DNA from: DAOUKH01 sp964291475
GTDB taxonomy: Bacteria > Chloroflexota > Dehalococcoidia > SHYB01
Assembly: GCA_964291475.2 (NCBI GenBank)
Contig: OZ220076.1
Coordinates: 1 to 64,000, forward strand
Reading direction: 5' to 3'
DNA: 64,000 bases
The notes beneath the pieces were generated by a model. It was not told the DNA's origin and did not search any database. It saw only the letters and a list, made by a program, of their open reading frames with translations. Every line of letters starts with the position of its first letter. Within the stretch, counting starts at the first letter, position 1. Below are positions 43,685 to 51,656 of this stretch, in pieces. The translations under genes were made by a program, and so were the position numbers.

Positions 43685-43840
43685 GTTGCGATGAGCCCCT
43701 CGTCTCAATATCTCCCCAAGGAGACCTTTGCGTAACCCTGAACCGAGTGGGGGAGCAGCGCCCTGCGGGCGCTCGCGCGCCGTTCGGCGCGCGCCCTCTC
43801 TCAAATCTCCCCCAGAGGGGGAGAGGCTTAAGGCGCCGCG
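43685..43840. repeat. Palindromic intergenic repeat (long form)
   Basis: AGCCCCTCGTCTCAATATCTCCCCAAGGAG, then GAGCAGCGCCCTGCGGGCGCTCGC with a GC-rich arm and CTCTCAAATCTCCCCCAGAGGGGGAGAGGCTTAAG. Nearly colinear with 31610-31720. Confidence 0.85.
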
Positions 43841-43842
43841 GC

Positions 43843-44583
43843 CTAGGGCTCCTCACGCCCCGCCGCCAACTCCTCTCGCAGAGCCTTGACTTCGGCAAGC
43901 AGCTCCTCCGCGCCGCCGTCCGGCCTACGCTGTCCCCCCACGAGGCCTGCCGCGAAATTCGCCGTCAGCGCGCTGAAGAGCAACACACCGCCGAGGACAA
44001 GGACGTAACCCATCGCTCTGCCGCCTTCGGTGACGGGGACGATGTCGCCGTAGCCGATCGTCGTGACGGTGACCGTGGCCCACCAGAGCGCGTCGGAGAA
44101 CGACGTTATCTGTGCGTTCTCGCCGGTCTCCACCGTCGTGACCACGGTGGCGGCGACCATGACCAGCAGCACGGCGTAGACGAGCAAGTAGTCGACCTGC
44201 ACCATGCGCCGCAGGCTGGTGAAGAGGCGGGAGCCGTAGATCACGAGCCGCAACAGCCGGAGCGGCCTGATCGGCGGCGCGATCAGGATGGCGATCTCGA
44301 GCCAGTGCGCTCTCAAGTAGGCGAGTTTCCGCGGCGCGATCGCCGTCTTGACCGCCAGGTCCACCGCGAAGATGGCCCAGATGGTGATGTCCACGGCGAC
44401 GAAGACTTGCTCCTGGCGCTCGGAGAGTTCCCAGAGAAACGGTCCGACGAGGAGCGGCACCATGCAGGCCGCCAGAATCAGGAGCGGCACCTCGGTGACG
44501 CGCTCTACGCGCTCCAGGAGCAGCTCCCGGCGCTTGCGGCGCTCGTCCGCCGCTCCTACTTGTTCGCCTACCCGCTCGTCCAT
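43843..44583 (-). CDS. Voltage-gated-like potassium channel (compact 6TM)
   Basis: 246 residues. Helices near 30-50, 60-80, 90-110, 125-150, a pore loop and a final helix. The selectivity filter is canonical (TVTTIGYGD, about residue 192). An S4-like stretch with regularly spaced Arg (PLRLLRLVIYGSRLFTSLRRM) suggests voltage sensing. The C-terminus is a short coiled coil (AEELLAEVKALREELAAG) fit for tetramerisation. No TrkA/RCK domain. ATG 44583. Confidence 0.88.
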   Translation of the reverse strand: MDERVGEQVGAADERRKRRELLLERVERVTEVPLLILAACMVPLLVGPFLWELSERQEQVFVAVDITIWAIFAVDLAVKTAIAPRKLAYLRAHWLEIAILIAPPIRPLRLLRLVIYGSRLFTSLRRMVQVDYLLVYAVLLVMVAATVVTTVETGENAQITSFSDALWWATVTVTTIGYGDIVPVTEGGRAMGYVLVLGGVLLFSALTANFAAGLVGGQRRPDGGAEELLAEVKALREELAAGREEP

Positions 44584-44714
44584 GCCCGGCCTCCTACGGC
44601 AAGCTGTCGGTACGCTTGCCGTTCCCAATCGTAACCCGGCGACCCCTTCCTTTTGACTCGGGGCGGGGCGCGCGTATCATGCGGGACGGGCCGCCGCGCC
44701 CCTCGGAGGAGACC

Positions 44715-47150
44715 ATGCCCCCAGTATGTGAAGGCGTCACCGTCGTCGATTTCGGGTCGGGGTTCGCCCCCAGCGTGGCGTCGATGATCCTGGCCGACAA
44801 CGGCGCCGACGTCATCGAGGTCGAGCCGCCCGGCGGCGACCCCCTCCGCTCCATGCCCGCCTGGCGCATGTGGAACCGCGGCAAGAAGAGCGTCGTCCTC
44901 GACCTAGAGTCGGACGAGGGCCGCGAGGCGGCGCGCCGCCTCGCCGGGGGCGCCGACGTGGTCATCGAGAACGCCATCACCGGCGTGATGGACGGCCTCG
45001 GCCTCGGCTACGGCGACCTCTCCACGGCCAACCCCGGGCTCGTCTACTGCTCCATCACCGCCTTCGGCTCGAAGGGCGCCTACAAGGGTTACCCCGCCTA
45101 CGACGGCGTGGTCGAGGCCAAGGGCGGCGGCTACCAGTCGCTGGCGGGCTGGTCGGGGCTGAAGGGCCCCTTCTTCCGGGTGCGGCCCGACGCAAGCTGG
45201 AGCGCCGCCAACATCGCCGTGCAGAGCATCATCGGCGCGCTGCGCGTCCGCAAGCTCACCGGCAAGGGCCAGCACGTCGAGACGAGCCTCTATCAGGGCA
45301 TGACGTGCTACGACGCCGCGGCCTCGGTCGCCACCCAGGTGCAGATGGGGATCGTCGAGGACCCCGACGCTCTCGGCCCATCGTCAAGGGGCGGCGGTAT
45401 TCCCAACCATCTGCTGCTCAACTACATGGTGGCGCGGACGAAAGACGGCCAGTGGATGCAGATGACGAACAACACCGCCCGCCTCTTTCCGATGTGGATG
45501 GAGACGATCGGGCTGTCTCACATCTTCGAGGAGGAGAAGTTCAAGGGCGCGCCCTTCACCTTCGACAGCCGCGACGACTGCCTCGAGCTTCGCCGCATCA
45601 TCCTCGCCAAGATGCAGGAGCGAACGCTCGACGAGTGGATCGAACTGTTCATCGAGCGCGGCCTCGCCGGCGACCGGTTCCAGACGACGCAGGAGTGCAT
45701 GGACCATCCGCAGACCCGCTACAACGGCGGCGTGATCGAACTCGACGACCCCGAAGTCGGCCGCACCAAGCAGATCGGCCCGCTGGTGCGGTTCACGGAG
45801 ACGCCCTCGGTGGTCCGCGGCCCCGCGCCCCGAGTCGGCGAGCACACGGACGAGCTGCTGGCGGCGGCCCTCTCTCAGTCTCCCCCAGAGGGGGAGAGGG
45901 GAGAAGGGGACGGGCCAACCCCGAAGCGGCCCTTCGACGGCGTGACCATCCTCGACTTCTCGACCTGGCTTGCCGCACCGCTCGGCACGGCGCTGCTCGC
46001 GGACCTCGGGGCGCGCGTCATCAAGATCGAGTCGCTGGCCGGCGACGAGTTCCGCTCGCGGACGAAGGGCCGCAGCAAGACCCTGCACGGCAAGGAGAGC
46101 CTCTCCATCGACCTGCGCCGCAAGGAGGGACAGGCGATCGTGCACCGGCTGGTCGAGAAGGCCGACGCCATCATGCACAACATGCGCGGCGACGCGCCGA
46201 AGCGGCTCGGCGTCGACTATGACACGGTCCGCGCGATCAACCCGGAGATCATCTACCACTATGCGGGGTCGTACGGGTCCGGCGGACCCGGCGCGGGCCG
46301 CGCCGCCTTCCACCCCACCGCCGGCGCCTTGGCCGGGGGCGCGCTCTGGCAGCTTGGACGCGGCAACGAGCCCCCGCCCGTCGACGAGCCGATGACCATC
46401 GAGGAGATCGACGCGAAGAGCATGGAGCTCTACCGGGCGAACGAGGGAAGCCCCGACGTATCGGCGGCGGTGGCCGTGGGCACGGCGATGGCCCTCGCCC
46501 TCTTCGCCAAGGAACGCACCGGCAAGGGGCAGTACTTGGAGACGACGATGCTCACCAGCAACTCCTACGTCGCCTCCGACGACTTCATCCGCTACGAGGG
46601 CAAGCCGCCCCGGCGGGAGCCGGACCGGCTCCTCCGCGGGCTCAGCGCGCTCCAGCGGATGTATCGGACCGCCGACGGGTCGATCTCGCTCACCTGCACG
46701 ACGCAGCAGGAGTGGGAGCGGCTCTGCGAGGCCATCGGCAGGCCCGGGCTGGCCGCCGACCCCCGCTTCGCCGACCACGAGGCCCGCGCCACCCACGACG
46801 CGCAGCTCATGGCGGCGCTCGGCCTTGCGTTCAAGGAACGCGGCGCGGACGAGTGGGAGGCCATCCTCACCGGGCAGGGCATTGGGGGCGTGCGGGCCGA
46901 CGAGGCTTCGGCGGGGCGTTTCTTCCTCACCGACCCGGCGGTGAAGGAGAACGGCTTCGTCGTGGAGACGAACCACCCCACCATCGGGCGCTTCATGCGA
47001 CACGGCCCGCCGGCGCACTTCTCGCTGACGCCGTCGCGGGCGGAGCCGCCGCACGCCCTGGGAGAAGACGGGCCGTACATCCTCGCCGAGCTGGGGTTCT
47101 CGCCGGCAGAGATCGAGGCGATGCGGGCCGACCGCCTGGTGGCGTGGTAG
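44715..47150 (+). CDS. CaiB/BaiF CoA-transferase, tandem two-domain fusion with repeat-derived linker
   Basis: 811 residues from ATG 44715, behind GGAGGA. Domain 1 (about 5-385): GVTVVDFGSGFAPSVASMIL, EVEPPGGDPLRSM. Domain 2 (about 405-810): GVTILDFSTWLAAPLGTALL, KIESLAGDEFR, YGSGGPGAG and the canonical catalytic Asp in GSPDVSAAVAV. In domain 1 the aligned position is Ser (PDASWSAAN, with an Asp two residues earlier), so only the second active site looks standard. The 15-residue linker LSQSPPEGERGEGDG is translated from a palindromic repeat. Overall design equals that of the gene at 4678-7152. Confidence 0.9.
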   Translation: MPPVCEGVTVVDFGSGFAPSVASMILADNGADVIEVEPPGGDPLRSMPAWRMWNRGKKSVVLDLESDEGREAARRLAGGADVVIENAITGVMDGLGLGYGDLSTANPGLVYCSITAFGSKGAYKGYPAYDGVVEAKGGGYQSLAGWSGLKGPFFRVRPDASWSAANIAVQSIIGALRVRKLTGKGQHVETSLYQGMTCYDAAASVATQVQMGIVEDPDALGPSSRGGGIPNHLLLNYMVARTKDGQWMQMTNNTARLFPMWMETIGLSHIFEEEKFKGAPFTFDSRDDCLELRRIILAKMQERTLDEWIELFIERGLAGDRFQTTQECMDHPQTRYNGGVIELDDPEVGRTKQIGPLVRFTETPSVVRGPAPRVGEHTDELLAAALSQSPPEGERGEGDGPTPKRPFDGVTILDFSTWLAAPLGTALLADLGARVIKIESLAGDEFRSRTKGRSKTLHGKESLSIDLRRKEGQAIVHRLVEKADAIMHNMRGDAPKRLGVDYDTVRAINPEIIYHYAGSYGSGGPGAGRAAFHPTAGALAGGALWQLGRGNEPPPVDEPMTIEEIDAKSMELYRANEGSPDVSAAVAVGTAMALALFAKERTGKGQYLETTMLTSNSYVASDDFIRYEGKPPRREPDRLLRGLSALQRMYRTADGSISLTCTTQQEWERLCEAIGRPGLAADPRFADHEARATHDAQLMAALGLAFKERGADEWEAILTGQGIGGVRADEASAGRFFLTDPAVKENGFVVETNHPTIGRFMRHGPPAHFSLTPSRAEPPHALGEDGPYILAELGFSPAEIEAMRADRLVAW
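45868..45906. repeat. Palindromic repeat inside a coding sequence
   Basis: CCTCTCTCAGTCTCCCCCAGAGGGGGAGAGGGGAGAAG, the same core as the intergenic copies at 24557, 35091 and 43795. It sits in frame in the linker between the two CoA-transferase domains. Confidence 0.88.
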
Positions 47151-47154
47151 GGCG

Positions 47155-47395
47155 TACCCTCCCTCGATCCCTCCCAAAGCTTAACGATTCGCCCAGCGGC
47201 AGGGAGGCTTAACGATGTCCCCAGAGAGTAGGGAGGCTTGCGGAGACTGGCCGCCCGGACGGCAGGCGGCTCTAGGGTCTGGCGGCGGTGAGGTGGCCCC
47301 TCATCTCAATCTTCTCCCGCGGGGAGAAGAGGTCCGGAGGCGCCCTCTCTCAAATCTCCCCCTGAGGGGGAGAAGCCGGACGGGAATAGCGGCCT
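47155..47395. repeat. Palindromic intergenic repeats
   Basis: Degenerate CCCTCGATCCCTCCC...GGGAGGCTTAACGATG units (47160-47235), then GGCCCCTCATCTCAATCTTCTCCCGCGGGGAGAAGAGG (47295-47331) and CTCTCAAATCTCCCCCTGAGGGGGAGAAG (47346-47374). No gene in the 250 bases. Confidence 0.82.
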
Positions 47396-47402
47396 CTGTG
47401 TA

Positions 47403-49422
47403 TTAGGATTCCTCCGCGGCCATCGCCTCTTGGATCTTCTGGGCGAGGTGCGCGGGCAGCTCCTCGTAGTGGGAGAACTCCATCGAGTAGAAGCCCCGGC
47501 CCTGGGCGATGGAGCGCAGGTCTTGGGCGTAGCGCTGCATCTCCGCCAGCGGCGCCTCGGCGTCGATGGTGGTGGTGCCGTTGCCGGGGTTCATGCCCAG
47601 CACCTTGGCCCGCTTGCCGTTGAGGTCGCCCATGACGTCGCCGGTGTAGCCGTCGGGAACGGTCACCGCGACCTTCATCACCGGCTCGAGGATGACGGGG
47701 TTGGCCGCCTGCAGTCCCTTCTTGAGGGCCTGGGAGGCGGCGATCTGGAAGGCCATGCCCGATGAGTCGACGGAGTGCGAACTGCCGTCGAAGAGAGTGA
47801 TCTTAAGGTCGACCACGGGGCTGCCCGAAATGACGCCGGTGCGGGCCGCCTCCATGACGCCCTTCTCGACGGCGGGGAAGTACTCCTTGGGAACCGCGCC
47901 GCCCACGACGCGGGTCTCGAACTCCAGACCGCTTCCCTTGGGTAGCGGCTCGAGCTCGAGGTGGACGTGTCCGTATTGGCCGTGCCCGCCGCTCTGCTTC
48001 TTGTGCTTGTACTCCACGGCGGTCTTCGTGGTCACCGTCTCGCGGTACGGCACCCGCGGCGTGCCAACGACGACCTCGACGCCGAACTTGCGCTGCAGGC
48101 GCTTGATCGCCACGTCGATGTGCGCGTCGCCGAGGCCGGAGAGCACCGTCTCGCCGGTGGCCTGCTCCCGCGTCATTTGGAGGCTGGGATCTTCGTCCAC
48201 GACGCGGGCGATGGCCGCGCCCATCTTGTCCATGTCGGCCTTCGTCTTCGGCGCAAGCGAGACGCTGTAGACGGGGTTGGCGAACTCGATGGCGTCGAGG
48301 CGCAGGCCGTCCTTGACGCCGAGCGTGTCGCCGGTCGAGGTGTCCTGCAGCTTGGCCACCGCGCCCGATGTCGCCGGGCGAGAGCGCGGGCACGTTCTCC
48401 TGGGCCTTCCCCCTGGGCACGAAGACCTGGCCGATGCGCTCCGTCTGACCGGTGCGCACGTTCACCACTTGCGAGTCGCTCTTCAGCGTGTTGCGGCACA
48501 CCTTGAAGAAGGAGAGCTTGCCCACGTAGGGGTCGGCGGTGGTCTTGAAGACGAGCGCCGCGAGCGGGCCGTCGTCGCCGGGCGACACCTCGACGGCGCC
48601 GCCCGACTTGTCCTGCCCATGCGCCGGCTGCGCGTCGGCCGGGCTGGGAGCGTAGTCCTTCAGCAGGTCGAGCAGCTCGGAGATGCCGGTCTCCTTGGTC
48701 GCCGCCGTCGCCACGACGGGAAAGATCGTCCCCGACGTGATGCCCAGCTTCAGGCCCTGGAGAATCTCTTCGGGGGTCAGCTCGCCCTCTTCCAGGTACT
48801 TCTCGGTGAGGGCGTCCTCCGCCTCGGCGGCGGCCTCGACAAGCTGCTCGCGGAACTCGTCGAAGCGGTCGACGGCTCCCTCCGCCTCGATGAGGCTCAC
48901 CACGCCGCTGAACGCGCTCTCGGCTCCGTTGGGCAGGTTGAAGGGGACGCACCGGCGGTCGAGCCGCTCCTTGAGCTGGTCGAGCACCTCGTGGAAGTTG
49001 GCGTTCTCGCGGTCCATCTTGTTGATGATGACCATGCGGGGAAGGCCGCGGTCCTCGGCCTGGCGCCACGTCGACTCGGCGCCGACCTCCACCCCGTCGA
49101 CCGCGCTGACCACGAGCGCCGCGAAGTCGGCCGCGGCCAGCGCCGAGCCCACCTCGCCGGAGAAGTCGGCGTAGCCGGGGGTGTCGATGAAGTTGATCTT
49201 CACCCCGTTCCACTCGACGGGCGCCAGGGCGAGCTGGATGCTGCTCTGGCGGTCGACCTCCTCGGGCTCGTAGTCGCACACCGTGTTGCCGTCGGCGATC
49301 GTGCCGAGACGGTTGGTGGCGCCCGAGGCGTGGAGCATCGCCTCCGCGAGCGCGGTCTTCCCCGCGCCGCTGTGCGACAGGCTCACCACGTTCCGGATGG
49401 CGTCGGTTGCGTAAGCGTCCAC
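47403..49422 (-). CDS. Elongation factor G-like GTPase (EF-G paralog), single-base frameshift
   Basis: A five-domain EF-G-type protein of about 670 residues. The GTPase motifs deviate from the housekeeping enzyme: P-loop SHSGAGKTAL, DTPGYADF instead of DTPGHVDF, NKMDR standard. This is the pattern of the second EF-G (EF-G2-like) paralogs. Near 48363 one extra G breaks the frame after SPGDIG; the other frame resumes VAKLQDTSTGDTLG and covers domains III-V (GGHGQYGHVHLELEP, GDVMGDLNGKRAKVLGM). I chose GTG 49422 as start, after CCGCAGGAG; the frame extends 11 codons further upstream. Confidence 0.85.
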
Positions 49423-49509
49423 GGCAAAGACTCCTGCGGCAGGGTGGCGGCGCAATTGTAGTCACGCCACCGAACACAGGCAACCGAACGCCCCCCGAGC
49501 GGCGATACA

Positions 49510-50829
49510 ATGCGGCTTGCTGCCATGCGAGTTCGCATTCTCAAAGCCGTTTGGGTCGCGCTTCTGGCGCTGGTCGTCCTGTCCACCGCAGGCGACACGT
49601 TCGGCGCCGGCGACGGCGTCACGCAACTCGCCAAGTCGCACCTCTACAGCATTCCTCGCTGGGAGATCGGCAACTTCCTGAGCAAGTGGACCGCGGCCCT
49701 AGGGCGGGCACTGTCCGGCGGCGGCCCTTCAGAAGAGGAGAAGGCCGCCAACGTGCGGCGCTACTTCGAGCTCGGCATCGAGGTCATCCGCCTGGCCGAC
49801 CGCGTCGACCGGGCCGACTTCGGCCTCACCGAGGAGCCCGAGATCGAAGACTTGCGGGCGCGCCTCCATGCGCTGCGGGAGGAGCGGGAGGCGCTGGAGC
49901 CGGAGAGCGAGGAGACCCTGGAAGCGGCGATCAGTGAGACGCTGAAGGTGGAGGGCGTGTCGAGCACCTTCGTCGGTTTCGAGCTGCTGTGGCCGCCCGT
50001 CGACTTCCACTTCGACGACCTGCCCAAGCTGCTGGTGCTGTCGCGCCGGGACCACATCGCCACCATCCGCAGCACCCTGCTGGAGCCCGAGATCACCACT
50101 GAAGAGCGCGAGACGCTTGAGGATGCGATTGCCCGCCGCGACCTCTCCGCGCTGGTCGTCAGCATCGGCGGGGTGGCCACCTACCCCGCCCTCATCCGGG
50201 AGGGAACACAGGTGCGGTGGGCGCTCCGCATCGCGGCCCACGAGTGGACGCACCACTATCTCGCCTTCCACCCACTTGGGCGGGCCTACTACGACAACGG
50301 CGACATGACCACGCTCAACGAGTCGGTCGCCGACGTGGTAGGCGACGAAATCGGCGATCTGGTGTGGCGTCGCTTCTTCGCCTCGCCGGAGGAAATCGCG
50401 GCGGCGGACGCCCAGGAAGCGGCCGAGGCCGAGGCGAAACGGGCCGCCGAGGCCCGTGAGAAGGAAGAAGGGGAGTCCGAGGCTGAGGCCGAGACCGAGC
50501 CGCCCCGCTTCGACTTCAACACCTTCATGCGCGAGACGCGGGAGCAGACCGACGCGATGCTCGCCGAGGGCCGCATCGACGAGGCCGAGGCCTACATGGA
50601 GGCCCGCCGCGTCGAGCTATCGGGGCACGGCTACTTCTTTAGAAAGATCAACCAGGCCTACTTCGCCTTCCACGGCAGCTACGCCGTCCGCCCCGGCTCC
50701 GGCTCGGTGAGCCCGATCGGCGGCCAGGTCACGGCCCTCCGGGAGCGCGTCGCCTCCATCGGCGACTTCCTCCGCTCCGTCAACCGCTACGGCGACTACG
50801 AGTCCTTCCTCGCCGGCACCGGCCTCTAG
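49510..50829 (+). CDS. Putative membrane-anchored zinc metalloprotease
   Basis: 439 residues, family not recognised. Residues about 5-33 are a signal peptide or anchor (VWVALLALVVLSTAGDTFGA). A helical region with many Glu/Arg follows. At about 243 comes HEWTHHYL, an HExxH zinc motif, with a likely third ligand in NESVADVVGDEIGD about 35 residues later. Residues about 300-325 are a low-complexity charged linker (Glu/Ala/Lys). The C-terminus reads KINQAYFAFHGSYAV. An extracytoplasmic protease seems likely. ATG 49510; ATG 49525 is an alternative. Convergent with the next gene, overlapping by 4 bases. Confidence 0.78.
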   Translation: MRLAAMRVRILKAVWVALLALVVLSTAGDTFGAGDGVTQLAKSHLYSIPRWEIGNFLSKWTAALGRALSGGGPSEEEKAANVRRYFELGIEVIRLADRVDRADFGLTEEPEIEDLRARLHALREEREALEPESEETLEAAISETLKVEGVSSTFVGFELLWPPVDFHFDDLPKLLVLSRRDHIATIRSTLLEPEITTEERETLEDAIARRDLSALVVSIGGVATYPALIREGTQVRWALRIAAHEWTHHYLAFHPLGRAYYDNGDMTTLNESVADVVGDEIGDLVWRRFFASPEEIAAADAQEAAEAEAKRAAEAREKEEGESEAEAETEPPRFDFNTFMRETREQTDAMLAEGRIDEAEAYMEARRVELSGHGYFFRKINQAYFAFHGSYAVRPGSGSVSPIGGQVTALRERVASIGDFLRSVNRYGDYESFLAGTGL

Positions 50830-51235
50830 AACGAATACTTCTTCGCCCGCGCCTGCTGCTCGGCGAGGAGACCCGCGATCTCCCGGATGGCGTGGTAGGC
50901 GTAGGCAACGTAGTCCTCGGGCGGCAGTTGCACCGGCTTGACGGAGTCGTCGCGCTCCATGCCGAAGTCGAAGTCGTTCGGCGCCTGGATCTTCATCGAG
51001 AACTCGTACATCTCGCCGTCTTGGCAGACCACGATGCAGCCCCGGTCGGCCCTTGTTCGCTCCCCCCAGGCTCGGCCTCGATGGCGCGCACCTCGATGCT
51101 GCCCAGGAAATACGGGAACGGGTCGAGCTTCGCCGCCAGCTCGACGAGCGAGTCGTGCAGCTTGTCGGCGGCCCGCTGGACCGCTTCCTCCGCCTCTTTC
51201 AGGCGGGCCTCGGGGTCGTAGTCGGCGCTGGGCAT
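50826..51235 (-). CDS. Hypothetical protein, single-base frameshift
   Basis: From ATG 51235 the frame gives a helical N-terminus (YDPEARLKEAEEAVQRAADK, LVELAAKLDPFPYFLGSIEV); at a run of six G/C bases (51061-51066) coding moves to another frame, which continues GCIVVCQDGEMYEFSMKIQ, FDFGMERDDSVKPVQLPPED and ends RAKKYSF at 50826. The combined protein is about 136 residues, acidic and soluble. No family recognised. The homopolymer suggests a sequencing indel. Confidence 0.65.
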
Positions 51236-51324
51236 CGGTCGTCGCCTCCTCCGGCAGGGGTGCGCGCACCGAGAGTATACGCGAGGCGTATCATAGGGCC
51301 GTAGGAGGGTGCGGGGCATCCTCT

Positions 51325-51405
51325 CCGGCCTCTCCCCCTTTGGGGAGACTGAGGAGGGCGCGCGCCACAGGCGCGCGGGCGCCCGCAGGGCGCCCCTCCC
51401 CAGTC
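51325..51405. repeat. Palindromic intergenic repeat (inverted orientation)
   Basis: CTCTCCCCCTTTGGGGAGACTGAGGAGGGCGCGCGCC...GCGCCCGCAGGGCGCC, the reverse orientation of the units at 24525-24590 and 33268-33329. Confidence 0.8.
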
Positions 51406-51441
51406 AAAGCAGACTAGCCTGACAACACCAAGGAGCAGCTC

Positions 51442-51651
51442 ATGGCAACAGAGCGCCTGAAGGTCGAAGGAATGACGTGCCAGAACTGCGTCCGGCACGT
51501 GAAGACGGCATTGGAAGGCGTCGACGGCGTCGACACGGCCGAGGTCTCGCTCGAGGACGGGCTGGCCGTCGTCGAGGCGGGCGCCGGCGCGGAACGCACC
51601 GCGATGCGGGCGGCCGTCGAGGCCGCCGGCTATAGGATCGCCGAAGGCTAA
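51442..51651 (+). CDS. copZ: Heavy-metal-associated domain protein, copper chaperone-like
   Basis: 69 residues, one HMA ferredoxin-like domain with the metal motif GMTCQNCVRHV (two Cys). It probably carries Cu(I) to the ATPase whose gene starts 5 bases downstream and whose own N-terminal HMA domain is similar. Confidence 0.92.
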   Translation: MATERLKVEGMTCQNCVRHVKTALEGVDGVDTAEVSLEDGLAVVEAGAGAERTAMRAAVEAAGYRIAEG

Positions 51652-51656
51652 GACCC

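Noticed and set aside
17985..51405. The repeated palindromes as a CRISPR array
   Set aside because: Copies are scattered over 33 kb, self-complementary and without regular spacers, and no cas genes are present.
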